Origin: Nonomuraea rubra | GTDB lineage: Bacteria; Actinomycetota; Actinomycetes; Streptosporangiales; Streptosporangiaceae | Assembly: GCF_014207985.1 (NCBI RefSeq) | Contig: NZ_JACHMI010000001.1 | Coordinates: forward strand, 1,471,001 to 1,535,000 | DNA length: 64,000 nt | Direction: 5' to 3' | Shown: positions 52,499 to 60,532 of the stretch, in pieces | How positions within the stretch are numbered: the stretch's first letter is position 1 | How the letters are laid out: each line of letters opens with the position of its first letter | The notes under the pieces: model-generated | The model's input: only the letters and a program-made list of their open reading frames with translations | Told to the model about the DNA's origin: nothing | Databases searched by the model: none | Position numbers and translations under genes: made by a program

Positions 52499-53391
52499 GT
52501 ACGAGTCTCCTTTCCGCTGATGAGGCGACGGGGGTTGACGACCTTGATGGCGTGGTCGGCGGCCGCGCCGAGGCCGGGTTCCGGTGCTGTGGCGTAGGGG
52601 GCGTCGGAGCCGTTGACGACGACGTCGATGCCCAGCTCGCGGACGATCGCGTCGATGGCGCGGGGGCCGTACGAGGAGGTCTCGACGAAGAAGCCCGGGT
52701 CGACCAGGCCGCGCCCGCCGCCGCCCCTGGCGATCAGGCGCTCGGAGTGCAGCGGCGCCAGCCCCGCGAGCAGCGCGAAGCAGACCCGCAGGCGCGGGTG
52801 CCTGGGGCGGACGACGGCGTGGAAGTAGTGCCACGACGCGTGCATCTGCTGCACGTACGGCACCAGGGCGGGCCACCACGGCGGCGTGGCGGGCGCGTGC
52901 GCGTGGCGCGGGAACGGCGGGGTGCCGATCGCGGGCCCGGCCGGGCCGGGATGCACGAACAGCGGCAGGTCGCGGCCGGTCAGCACCTCCAGCAGCTCGT
53001 CGTCGGGCGCGGCCGTGGCCGGGATCTGCAGCCCCGCGAACCCGCGGTCGAGATCCCTGGCCAGGCGGTCGGGGTCGGGCTCGCTGTGGCAGGTGGCCGC
53101 CCACGCCCCGTACGGCTCGCCCAGCGCCAGGGCGCCGTCGTGGTAGGCGTCGAGCAGCGGCCAGCACTCCTCGGGCGGCAGGAACTCGATGCCGAGCGGG
53201 CTCGACAGCGACACCAGCGCCAGCTCCAGCCCGGTGGTGTCGCGCCGCTCGTGATCGGCGGGATCCACCTCGTACGGCGGCTCGCCGTCGAGGACCAGCG
53301 TCCACCCGTCGAGGTACGGAGGCGTGTCGCGGGCGCGCAGGGCATCGACGAACGCGCTCGTCCACAGGTGCTGATGCACGTCCACGCTCAC
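52495..53391 (-). CDS. Amidohydrolase-family (amidohydro_2) protein
   Basis: 298 aa TIM-barrel metal hydrolase or decarboxylase. N-terminal HxH is VDVHQHLW; later His/Asp ligands are in FVHPGPAG, MHASWHYF and VVNGSDAPY. The substrate is unknown. First gene of a two-gene operon with the cysteine dioxygenase, downstream of three phased LacI boxes at 53464-53501. GTG 53391 is the likely start. Confidence 0.85.
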   Translation of the reverse strand: MSVDVHQHLWTSAFVDALRARDTPPYLDGWTLVLDGEPPYEVDPADHERRDTTGLELALVSLSSPLGIEFLPPEECWPLLDAYHDGALALGEPYGAWAATCHSEPDPDRLARDLDRGFAGLQIPATAAPDDELLEVLTGRDLPLFVHPGPAGPAIGTPPFPRHAHAPATPPWWPALVPYVQQMHASWHYFHAVVRPRHPRLRVCFALLAGLAPLHSERLIARGGGGRGLVDPGFFVETSSYGPRAIDAIVRELGIDVVVNGSDAPYATAPEPGLGAAADHAIKVVNPRRLISGKETRT

Positions 53392-53463
53392 CGGCGGCCG
53401 CCTCCTTCCGCTATTTCCTACTCACAATACATGTAAACGCCCTGTGCTGCGACGTTCATGCTG

Positions 53464-53501
53464 TGAACCGTTTCAGTGATACGGTTCAGTGAACCGCTTC
53501 A
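53464..53501. promoter_or_regulatory. Three phased LacI-type boxes
   Basis: TGAACCGTTTCA (53464), TGATACGGTTCA (53477) and TGAACCGCTTCA (53490) are imperfect 12-bp palindromes repeated exactly every 13 bp with a single G between them. A partial fourth (AACCGCTTC) lies at 53611-53619, near the LacI B promoter. They lie between the divergent amidohydrolase operon and the LacI gene. Confidence 0.75.
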
Positions 53502-53647
53502 CAACGCCCTTGTCAACGGGTGCCGCTCGCGGAGGGCTGCCACGGGCCGGCGCGGCGCGGCGGCCCGCGGATTTCTTATGACGGCAAACCTGACAAATCG
53601 ATGACAGGGAAACCGCTTCTGTCGGTCTCACGCAATAGGCTGGCGTA

Positions 53648-54637
53648 ATGCCTCGCAAGAGAGCGACGATCCGTGAGGTGGCCCAGGCCACAGGCCTGTC
53701 CCCGGCGGCCGTCTCCTACGCGCTACGCGGCCTGCAGGTGTCGGAGGAGACCATGGAGCGGGTGCGCGCCGCCGCCGCCGAGCTCGGCTACGAGGCCGAT
53801 CCCATCGCCAGGGCCTTGGCCAGCGGGCGCACCGGCATGATCGGCCTGCTGTGCGGCTCGCTGGAGGATCTCTGGCAGCAGTCCCTGGCGGTCGGCATCA
53901 GCAGGGGGCTGCGGGAGAAGGACCGCTACGCCCTCATCCTCGACGCGTTCGGCGACCCCGCCAGGGAGCGGGCCCTGGCCCAGCAGCTCCGCGACCAGCG
54001 GGTCGACGGCATGATCGTGCAGCCGATCGACCCGGCAGCCGCGTTCTGGCCCGAGCTGTGCGAGTCGCTGCCGGTGGTGGCGATCGGCGACTCGATCGCG
54101 GGCACGGCCGGCGAGGTCGTCTTCGACAACCGCAGCGGGGTGACGCTCGCCCTGGAGCACCTGCGCGCGCTCGGCCACCGCCGCGTCGCCGTGCTCACCT
54201 CCACCCAGGCCAGCACGCCCGACCGGCCCGCCGACGTGTACGTCACGGCCGAGGCCGACCGGCTGGAGCTGGACATCGAGGTCACCACCGCCCCTCTCGG
54301 GCTGGCAGGGGCCACCGCGGCCGCCCACGAGCTGCTCAGCGGCGACAAGCCGAGCGCCGTGTTCTGCTTCGCCGACTCGATCGCCTACGGCGTGTACGCG
54401 GCGGCGCAGGAGCTGGGGCTGTCGATCCCCGGCGACGTGTCCGTCATGGGCTACGACGATCACCCGATGTCGGGGCTGCTGTCACCGGGGCTCACCACCG
54501 TCGACTGGGACATCGACGGGATCGTGCGGGCGGCGGTGCGGCTCATCTCGGCGGCGGCCGACGGCGGGGCCCGGCGTCGGCGCGTCATGCAGAAGCCCAC
54601 GCTCAGGGAGCGCGGCTCGGTGGCGCGGGTCCCCTGA
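53648..54637 (+). CDS. LacI-family transcriptional regulator B
   Basis: 329 aa. HTH TIREVAQATGLSPAAVSYAL, then a sugar-binding-protein-like effector domain (DGMIVQPIDPAAAFWPELCE; AVFCFADSIAYGVYAAAQEL; GDVSVMGYDDHPMSGLLSPG). TAGGCT ends six bases before ATG 53648 (leaderless). Its position next to the phased boxes makes it the probable regulator of the divergent amidohydrolase and cysteine dioxygenase operon. Confidence 0.93.
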   Translation: MPRKRATIREVAQATGLSPAAVSYALRGLQVSEETMERVRAAAAELGYEADPIARALASGRTGMIGLLCGSLEDLWQQSLAVGISRGLREKDRYALILDAFGDPARERALAQQLRDQRVDGMIVQPIDPAAAFWPELCESLPVVAIGDSIAGTAGEVVFDNRSGVTLALEHLRALGHRRVAVLTSTQASTPDRPADVYVTAEADRLELDIEVTTAPLGLAGATAAAHELLSGDKPSAVFCFADSIAYGVYAAAQELGLSIPGDVSVMGYDDHPMSGLLSPGLTTVDWDIDGIVRAAVRLISAAADGGARRRRVMQKPTLRERGSVARVP

Positions 54638-54644
54638 GGCCCCG

Positions 54645-55973
54645 CTAGCCGGGTGACAGCGCGGCGCGGGAGTCCTCCAGGTCCGCCGTGAGGGGGCGGT
54701 CGGGGGCCGGGTCGTGCAGGGAGCGCATGGCGGCGGTGCGCTCGCAGGCCAGGACGAGCTCCAGGGGCTCCACGCAGCGCAGGGCGTGCCGGGCGGCCTG
54801 GGTGGCGAAACCCGCGTGGTCCTCCACGCCGCGCGAGATCGTCGCCGTGCCCGTGGTCACCGGGTTGGCGAGGTGGCGCAGGGTGGCCAGGGCGTCCTGG
54901 GCCACGTACTCGAGGATCAGCGCGCCCGAGGCGCCCGGCCGGTCGGCGAGGAACGGCAGGCGGCCGGTGTAGGCCGGGTCCATGAGCGTGGCCAGGCGGG
55001 CCGTGCTGAGCTGCGCCGTCTGCACGAGCGCGGCCCGCAGCGCGTCGAGCGCCAGTGCGACGGGGGCCGAGTGGAAGTTGCCGTTGTGCCAGGCGAGGGA
55101 GGCGGCGAAGAGCGGGTTCTCGGTGGCGGCGTTGAGGTCGGTCTCGATCGTGGTGACGGCCCTGCCGAGCGTGTCGAGGGCGGCGCCGTGCACCTGGGCG
55201 AAGGCGCGGAAGCCGTACGGGTCCTGGATGCGGATGGTGGGCTCGTGGGCGAGCTGGCCGCGCAGCCGGGCGGCCACGGCGGCCTGGCCCGGTTGCGGGC
55301 GGGCCTCCTGGACGACGGCGGCCAGCGGCTCGGGCGAGGCGTCCACGGCGGTGAACGACAGCACGGCCACGTCCATGGCCGCGTCGAGGAGATGGCCCAG
55401 GCGGTGACAGGCGAGGGCGGCGTCGGCGAGGGTGGCGGCGCCCGAGCTGATGAACGGCAGCGCGTCGTCCGAGGTGAGGGCGTGGCGAGGGCCGGGCGGG
55501 AGCGGTCCGGCGGAGGGTTCGTGGTGCCAGGGCAGCTCGCCCAGGAGGCACAGCGCCGTGGTGGCCAGGGCGGTCAGGTCGCCGGTGCCGATGGCGCCGT
55601 ACGTGTGCAGGGGCGGGGTGCAGCCGTCGTTGATCGCCCGGGCCAGCGCGAGGCACACGGCCGGGTCCACGCCGGAGCCGCCCGCGAGGAGCTGGTTGAG
55701 CCGGACCACCAGCATGGCCCTGGCCCGGGCGGGCGGGACGGGCGGCCCGGCGGCGATCGCGTGGCTGCGCACGAGGTCGAGGCCCGCGCCCGCCACCACG
55801 ACGTCGCGGTTGGCGCCCACGCCGGTGCTCCTGCCGTACACGGGGCCGGTCAGCTCCCTGGCGGTGGCCCACGCGGCCCGGGCCCGATCGAGGGAGGCGA
55901 TCGTGACCCGGGCCCCGCCGTACGCGACCTCGTGGACCTGCGCGCAGGTCAGGCCGGCACCGTCGAGCTCCAT
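54645..55973 (-). CDS. Histidine/aromatic amino acid ammonia-lyase homologue with non-canonical MIO site
   Basis: 442 aa, shorter than HutH (about 510). HAL/PAL family features: catalytic Tyr46 in VYGRSTGVG (canonical YGxNTGFG), IQDPYGFRAF, LNAATENPLF and NGNFHSAP. The MIO-forming Ala-Ser-Gly is replaced by Gly129-Thr130-Gly131 in AIGTGDLTALA, so the electrophilic cofactor may be altered or absent. Could be a lyase, an aminomutase or an inactive paralogue. ATG 55973. Ten bases downstream of the holin-like membrane gene on the same strand. Confidence 0.87.
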   Translation of the reverse strand: MELDGAGLTCAQVHEVAYGGARVTIASLDRARAAWATARELTGPVYGRSTGVGANRDVVVAGAGLDLVRSHAIAAGPPVPPARARAMLVVRLNQLLAGGSGVDPAVCLALARAINDGCTPPLHTYGAIGTGDLTALATTALCLLGELPWHHEPSAGPLPPGPRHALTSDDALPFISSGAATLADAALACHRLGHLLDAAMDVAVLSFTAVDASPEPLAAVVQEARPQPGQAAVAARLRGQLAHEPTIRIQDPYGFRAFAQVHGAALDTLGRAVTTIETDLNAATENPLFAASLAWHNGNFHSAPVALALDALRAALVQTAQLSTARLATLMDPAYTGRLPFLADRPGASGALILEYVAQDALATLRHLANPVTTGTATISRGVEDHAGFATQAARHALRCVEPLELVLACERTAAMRSLHDPAPDRPLTADLEDSRAALSPG

Positions 55974-55983
55974 GGAGGGACGG

Positions 55984-56364
55984 TCAGTCCTTGTCGGGGA
56001 TGAACAGGCCGAGCAGCCAGCTCACCAGGCTGACGATGACGGCGCCCCAGAACGCCGCCGGGTAGAAGTTGTCGACGTGGAACGGGATGTCGAACTCGCC
56101 GGCGATCCAGCTCGTCAGGTACAGCATGGCCGCGTTGATCACGAGGAGGAACAGGCCCAGGGTCAGCACGATGACCGCGCAGCCGAGTGCCTTCACGATG
56201 GGCTTGACGATGGCGTTGACGATGCCGAAGATCAACGCCACGAGCAGCAGTACGCCCCAGTACCTGGCCGAGTTGGTGGGGGCGTCGACGTCGATGCCCT
56301 CGATGAACTGGACGGCCACCCACAGTGCCACCGCGGCGGCGAGGGTTCTGATGATGAATCTCAC
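55984..56364 (-). CDS. Phage holin family 4 (PF04020-type) membrane protein
   Basis: 126 aa, four predicted helices (AAAVALWVAVQFIEGIDVDA; GVLLLVALIFGIVNAIVKPI; VIVLTLGLFLLVINAAMLYL; the last helix in WGAVIVSLVSWLLGLF). The name is historical; these are ordinary chromosomal membrane proteins of unknown role, not phage genes. GTG 56364 is preceded by GGGAGGATC. Confidence 0.83.
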   Translation of the reverse strand: MRFIIRTLAAAVALWVAVQFIEGIDVDAPTNSARYWGVLLLVALIFGIVNAIVKPIVKALGCAVIVLTLGLFLLVINAAMLYLTSWIAGEFDIPFHVDNFYPAAFWGAVIVSLVSWLLGLFIPDKD

Positions 56365-56496
56365 GCTGGTTGATCCTCCCACTTGAGATCGGCGCTCGAT
56401 AGAGGGCGCAGTCAGAACGATGCCCGGCCGTCACTGTGCGTAGTCCCGGTTATCGTCGCGCCAACGGGGGAACAGGCGTGCAGGGGAGGGAGCGAA

Positions 56497-56772
56497 ATGG
56501 ACGCGAACGGGCTCGAGTCGCTGCCGGCCAACGAGTTGCACGAGCGGGCGGTGCGGTACGCCGTACGCCATGGGGACCTGGGGTTCCTGTGGGAGCTGCT
56601 GAAGGTGATCCCGGCGGCCGAGGCCGCCAGCGGTCACACCAACGAGACCGCCAACGACCTCAGCAAGGTCTCCGCGCTGCTCAGCGACGCCATCGCGGCG
56701 GGCGAGGGCAAGCTGGGCGAGGCCTTGCGGCCGGTCTACATCGACTACCTGCGCAAGCATCCCGACGCCTAG
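56497..56772 (+). CDS. Conserved small helical protein
   Basis: 91 aa, all-helical soluble protein (LPANELHERAVRYAVRHGDL; ETANDLSKVSALLSDAIAAG; LRPVYIDYLRKH). I do not recognise a named domain. ATG 56497 is preceded by GGGAGGGAGCG. It stands alone between two leftward genes. Confidence 0.7.
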   Translation: MDANGLESLPANELHERAVRYAVRHGDLGFLWELLKVIPAAEAASGHTNETANDLSKVSALLSDAIAAGEGKLGEALRPVYIDYLRKHPDA

Positions 56773-56789
56773 CGCCGGCCGGGCGGAGG

Positions 56790-57593
56790 TCAGCCGGCGA
56801 GGCGGGCCTGCGTGCCGCTGTGGCCGAGGAAGCCGGGCGTGGTGATCTCCTGCCCGTCCCTGGTGATGATCATCGTCTCGTACGGCCCCGCCCCCGCGAG
56901 GTCGGCGGCGAACCGGCGGCCCCGGACGGGCCCCATGGCGTAGATGGCGGTGGCGTAGCCGTCGGCCAGGCCGAGGTCGGGGCCGATCACGGTGACCGAG
57001 CCGGGCCCGTCGGCGAGCCGCCCCGTGTGCGGGTCGACGACGGCCGAGCCGCCCGAGGTGGCGACGCCCAGGTCGTGGGCGAAGACGACCTTGCGTACGG
57101 CGTCGGTGCGCGGGTCGCGGATGCCGACACGCCAGCGCCTGCCGGGCGCGGAGGAGCCGCGCACCCTGATGTCGTTGCCCGCGGTGATGCGGTGATCGCC
57201 GGCGCCGGCGTTGGACAGGGCCCGCGACAGCCGCTCCAGCGCCCAGCCCTTGATGTAGCCCGACGGGTCGATCACGCCGCCGATGCGGGGCTCGAACCAG
57301 CCGCCGGTGGCCTCGCTGAGCTCGTCGCAGCGGTGCAGGACCTCGATCAGCTCGGGCACCTGCCTGATCGTCCCGCCGCGGTTGAGCCGGGAGATCTGGC
57401 TGTCGGGCCTGGCCGGGCTGAAGGTGTCGTCCACCCACCTCAGCCAGGCGAACGCGTCATCGAGCAGGGGGGTGAGCTCACGAGCAGGCAGCGCCGTACG
57501 GATGTCCACGCTGACAGGCCGGCCCATGATCATCTCGACCCGGGTGCTGCCTGGGAACGTCGTCGCGGACTGGGCGATCTGAGTAGTCGTCAC
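56790..57593 (-). CDS. apbE: FAD:protein FMN transferase (ApbE)
   Basis: 267 aa. ApbE motifs: VEMIMGRPVSVDI at the start, FEPRIGGVIDPSGYIKGWAL, GVATSGGSAV and ADGYATAIYAMGPV. It attaches FMN through phosphodiester to a Thr in FMN-binding domains of electron-transfer proteins. No FMN-binding acceptor is encoded adjacent; the upstream gene on the same strand has a reductase-like tail. GTG 57593 follows AAGGAGG. There is no lipobox, so it is a cytoplasmic or atypical form. Confidence 0.9.
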   Translation of the reverse strand: MTTTQIAQSATTFPGSTRVEMIMGRPVSVDIRTALPARELTPLLDDAFAWLRWVDDTFSPARPDSQISRLNRGGTIRQVPELIEVLHRCDELSEATGGWFEPRIGGVIDPSGYIKGWALERLSRALSNAGAGDHRITAGNDIRVRGSSAPGRRWRVGIRDPRTDAVRKVVFAHDLGVATSGGSAVVDPHTGRLADGPGSVTVIGPDLGLADGYATAIYAMGPVRGRRFAADLAGAGPYETMIITRDGQEITTPGFLGHSGTQARLAG

Positions 57594-57637
57594 CTTGCCT
57601 CCTTGTCCTGTGACCCACGCTGTCAGGTGAGGCGTAT

Positions 57638-57648
57638 GGTGAGCCTAA
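57638..57648. promoter_or_regulatory. Partial iron-box-like element before apbE
   Basis: On the minus strand TTAGGCTCACC matches the core of the DtxR/IdeR consensus (11 of 11) but the flanks diverge. It lies 45 bp upstream of the ApbE start and overlaps the stop of the upstream gene, the same placement as the clear iron box at 3313. Weak evidence for iron control. Confidence 0.3.
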
Positions 57649-58346
57649 ACCTTTTGCCCTGATTTGAAATGAATCTGTGACTTGGGGATGGCAAGGCGTG
57701 ACAACGCGCCTCCCACGTACCGCTTGAACCGCCGCGGTCCCGCCACGACCACCTCGCGCTCGGCGATGTCGGGGATCTCGCGGCTCAGCCCGGAGGCGCT
57801 CACGCGCTCCTTGGCCCGAGGGTCGTGCTCGTCGCCCACCACGAGGATGACGCCGTAGTGCCGCTCCAGGTCGCGCAGCTCGTCGGTGACGCGCTCGGCG
57901 CGGTAGACGGCCACGGTGTCCGTCGCGCCGGCCAGGCGCTCCCGCAGCGAGCCCGGGTCCAGCCCGGCCGCGATCAGCAGGGCCGGCCGCGTCTCCTGGG
58001 GGACCTGGTGGCTCCAGACGACCATGACCGCCGCCATGGCGTACAGCAGCAGCGAGCCCACCCGGCTCAGGCTGGTCACGTGGGCCGTGGAGCTGAACTG
58101 GTGCGCCACCAGCAGCGCGCCCGCGAGGTAACCGCCGAGCCGCAGGCGCTGCCTGGCCTCCTCGGTGCGCAGGTAGTCGGCGGCCTTGACGCTGAGGAAG
58201 CCCAGCGCCACGAGCAGCGCCGCCGCCGCCAGGGCTGCCGGGGACCACGGGTAACCGAAACCAGGCCCGATCGCGCCGAACTCGGCCACCGCGACCCCGC
58301 TCCAGAAGAGGATCGGGCCCTGACGAACATTCACCTCGCTAGCCAT
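57645..58346 (-). CDS. Membrane protein with ferredoxin-reductase-like C-terminal segment
   Basis: 233 aa. Four or so membrane helices (residues about 10-125), then a cytoplasmic part. The C-terminus (REVVVAGPRRFKRYVGGALS, IPKSQIHFKSGQKV) resembles the last strand and helix of ferredoxin/flavodoxin reductases (CGPxxF...V....IH.E.F) but lacks the FAD-binding barrel and most of the NAD domain. 51 bp upstream of apbE on the same strand; possible partner in an iron- or flavin-linked electron chain. Start ATG 58346 or 58370. Confidence 0.75.
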   Translation of the reverse strand: MASEVNVRQGPILFWSGVAVAEFGAIGPGFGYPWSPAALAAAALLVALGFLSVKAADYLRTEEARQRLRLGGYLAGALLVAHQFSSTAHVTSLSRVGSLLLYAMAAVMVVWSHQVPQETRPALLIAAGLDPGSLRERLAGATDTVAVYRAERVTDELRDLERHYGVILVVGDEHDPRAKERVSASGLSREIPDIAEREVVVAGPRRFKRYVGGALSRLAIPKSQIHFKSGQKV

Positions 58347-58397
58347 GACTTCACGATCCTGAACGAACATTAAAGCTTCCTGAGTAAGGTCTGAAAC

Positions 58398-58790
58398 ATG
58401 GCTAACGTACGTGTCGAGCGGACTGAAGAGGGCGGATTCCGGGCCACCAACGCCCGTGGCGCCGAGGTGCTCATCGGGGGCGGCGACGAGGACGGGGTGT
58501 TCACCCCGGTCGAGTTGCTGCTGGCGGCGGTGGGCGGGTGCAACATCGTGACCGTCGAGCCGCTCACCGCCAAGCGCGGGCATCGCCTCGTGCGCCTGGC
58601 GATGACGGTGCAGGCGGAGAAGGTCGAGCCGAACAAGCTCGGCCCGGTGACGATCACGTACGACGTGGAGCTGCCCTCCGACGAGGCCGACGAGGTGTTC
58701 AGGGCGGTGGCGGGCCGGGTGCACGAGAAGTACTGCACGGTCAGCCGGTCGCTGGAGGAGGGCACTGAGGTGCGGTTGGAGCTTCCGTAG
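58398..58790 (+). CDS. OsmC/Ohr-family peroxiredoxin-like protein
   Basis: 130 aa, a complete OsmC fold with the two redox cysteines Cys48 (GGCNIVTVE) and Cys113 (KYCTVSRSL). Expected to reduce organic hydroperoxides using thiols. TAAGGT (58385-58390) ends seven bases before ATG 58398, so the message is probably leaderless. Divergent from the membrane gene at 58346. Confidence 0.9.
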   Translation: MANVRVERTEEGGFRATNARGAEVLIGGGDEDGVFTPVELLLAAVGGCNIVTVEPLTAKRGHRLVRLAMTVQAEKVEPNKLGPVTITYDVELPSDEADEVFRAVAGRVHEKYCTVSRSLEEGTEVRLELP

Positions 58791-58903
58791 GCGGATAAGA
58801 CAGATATTCGACCCCGTTATGACGCGAGCGTTGCATTCGTCTCGGTAGCGTTGTAGCAGGTCAGGAGCTCTGCTACTGGCCGAAGGACCTTCACCGATGC
58901 GGA

Positions 58904-59020
58904 CGCGGAGGGGGACCGCGGTTCGCAAGTGCGGGACCGCCGGCGCTTTTGGGGGAAAGCGCCGGCCTGGACCGCCAGTGATCGGGCCGGGCAGCTTTGG
59001 GGGAACTGCCCGGCCCGATC
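58904..59020 (-). ncRNA. Three-hairpin, C-rich-loop RNA candidate (6C-like)
   Basis: Three successive hairpins share a G5 (top strand) or C5 (minus strand) loop: CGCGG / CCGCG (58904-58920), GCCGGCGCTTT / AAAGCGCCGGC (58939-58966) and a perfect 15-bp stem GATCGGGCCGGGCAG / CTGCCCGGCCCGATC (58980-59020). The actinobacterial 6C RNA family has tandem hairpins with C-rich loops, which would put this RNA on the minus strand; here the loops have five C, not six. The direction is uncertain. Confidence 0.45.
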
Positions 59021-59040
59021 CATGCGTATCCTCCGGTTAC

Positions 59041-59964
59041 GTGAAGAAAGTTCTCATCGACTGCGACCCCGGCATCGACGACGCCCTCGCCCTCGCCCTG
59101 GCGGCCGGATCCGCCGACTCCCTCGACCTCGTCGGCGTCACCACGGTCGGCGGCAACGTCGACCTGGAGCTGACCACCGCGAACGCGCTGGCCCTGCGCG
59201 ACTTCCTCCAGCTAGGGGACGTGCCCGTGACGCCGGGCAGCGCGGGCGCGCTGCTGCGCCGCACGGTCAGGGCCACCGTGCACGGCACCACCGGACTCGG
59301 CGACGTGGTGCTGCCCGTGCCGGCGCGGGGGCCGTCCGAAGGGCACGCGGTCGACTTCATCGTGGAGACGCTCAAGGCCGCTCCCGGCGAGATCACGCTG
59401 GTGGCCGTGGGCCCGCTGTCGAACGTCGCCCTCGCCGTACGCCGGGAGCCGCGCGTCGTGGAGTGGGCCCGCGACCTGGTCATCATGGGCGGCTCCTACA
59501 CCCGCGGCAACCACAACCCGGCGGCCGAGTTCAACATGCTGGCCGACCCCGAGGCGGCCGCGATCGTGTTCGAGGCCGGGTGGACGGTCACGATGCTCGG
59601 CCTGGACGTGACGCTGAAGGCCGTGGTCAACTCCGCGGTGCTGGACCGGATGCGGCCGCTCGGCCGGCTGGCCGACCTGCTGGTGCCGGCCGCGCAGTTC
59701 TACGGGACGGTGACGGCGGAGGGCGGCCCGGCCATCCACGACGCGTGCGCGGTGGCGTACGTGCTGGACCCGGCGCTGTTCACCTGCGTGCCGGCCGTGG
59801 TGAACGTCGAGACGGCCGGGGAGTTCACCCGGGGCATGACCGTGACCGACTTCAAGGTGGCGGGCCGGGAGCCGAACGCGCTGGTGGCGACGGCCGTGGA
59901 CGTGCCCGCGTTCTGGGACCTGGTGATCGGGGCGTACGAGAAGCTGGCCACCCGGCTCGGATGA
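59041..59964 (+). CDS. Inosine-uridine-preferring nucleoside hydrolase family protein
   Basis: 307 aa. N-terminal metal-binding DCDPGIDDALAL, GVTTVGGNVDL, and later VIMGGSYTRGNHNPAAEFN and GGPAIHDACAVAYV, the family fingerprint. It cleaves N-glycosidic bonds of ribonucleosides for base salvage. GTG 59041; the frame extends upstream, but the family starts at VKKVLIDCDPG. Lies just after the triple-hairpin region, so those hairpins could also sit in its upstream region. Confidence 0.93.
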   Translation: MKKVLIDCDPGIDDALALALAAGSADSLDLVGVTTVGGNVDLELTTANALALRDFLQLGDVPVTPGSAGALLRRTVRATVHGTTGLGDVVLPVPARGPSEGHAVDFIVETLKAAPGEITLVAVGPLSNVALAVRREPRVVEWARDLVIMGGSYTRGNHNPAAEFNMLADPEAAAIVFEAGWTVTMLGLDVTLKAVVNSAVLDRMRPLGRLADLLVPAAQFYGTVTAEGGPAIHDACAVAYVLDPALFTCVPAVVNVETAGEFTRGMTVTDFKVAGREPNALVATAVDVPAFWDLVIGAYEKLATRLG

Positions 59965-60008
59965 CCCGGCGCGACCACTGCCCGGCGGCTGATAGAGTTT
60001 CTCTTGTT

Positions 60009-60085
60009 GCGCCGCTAGCTCAGTTGGTCAGAGCAGCTGACTCTTAATCAGCGGGTCCGGGGTTCGAGTCCCTGGCGGCGCACCA
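60009..60085 (+). tRNA. tRNA-Lys (anticodon CTT)
   Basis: Complete cloverleaf: acceptor GCGCCGC / GCGGCGC, D-arm GCTC...GAGC, anticodon stem GCTGA / TCAGC with loop CTCTTAA (anticodon CTT), T-arm CGGGG-TTCGAGT-CCCTG, discriminator A, and encoded CCA. Followed ten bases later by a strong terminator. Confidence 0.98.
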
Positions 60086-60094
60086 TCCATGACA

Positions 60095-60120
60095 AGGGCA
60101 CCGTCCGATGACGGTGCCCT
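60095..60120 (+). terminator. Terminator of tRNA-Lys
   Basis: Perfect 11-bp stem AGGGCACCGTC / GACGGTGCCCT with loop CGAT, followed by TCGTCTTT. Confidence 0.85.
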
Positions 60121-60132
60121 TCGTCTTTCCGC

Positions 60133-60468
60133 TCAGGCGGGCCGCTCGTCCACGCCGACGGCCCCGACCCCGCTGGTGAAGATGCCGCCGCAGTACCCTT
60201 GCGACTCCCCGTAGCCGCCCGGCGGGAGCGTCACCCACTCGCCCACCACGTCCGGCGCCCGGCCGCAGACCACCACGGCCCGGAAGATCCAGGTCTGGCC
60301 CGTGGGGTTGCTGCAGGCGGCGATGCCGAGGTCGTTGTCGTTGGCGTGCACGTAGGTGTCGCACCGCAGCACCGTGGCCGCCGCCGACGCCGAGGTCGGC
60401 AGCCCCGCCGACGTGAGTGCGAAGGCCGCCCCTGCCGCGGCCGCCGCGAGGTGTGAGCTTCCGATCAT
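60133..60468 (-). CDS. Small secreted protein, four cysteines
   Basis: 111 aa. Sec signal peptide (SSHLAAAAAGAAFALTSAGL, cleavage near SASA), then a short mature domain with four Cys (RCDTY, AACSN, VVCGR, GYCGG), probably two disulfides. I do not recognise the family. ATG 60468 follows GGGAGGGG closely; GTG 60486 is the alternative. Convergent with the tRNA terminator. Confidence 0.75.
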   Translation of the reverse strand: MIGSSHLAAAAAGAAFALTSAGLPTSASAAATVLRCDTYVHANDNDLGIAACSNPTGQTWIFRAVVVCGRAPDVVGEWVTLPPGGYGESQGYCGGIFTSGVGAVGVDERPA

Positions 60469-60532
60469 TGCCCCTCCCGAAGTCACTCTGCGTGGTCGAG
60501 CGTACGCAAGAAGTGGCGACAGGAAAAGCGGA

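Noticed and set aside
55984..56364. Phage remnant suggested by the holin family name
   Set aside because: PF04020 proteins are common chromosomal membrane proteins and no other phage gene is present.
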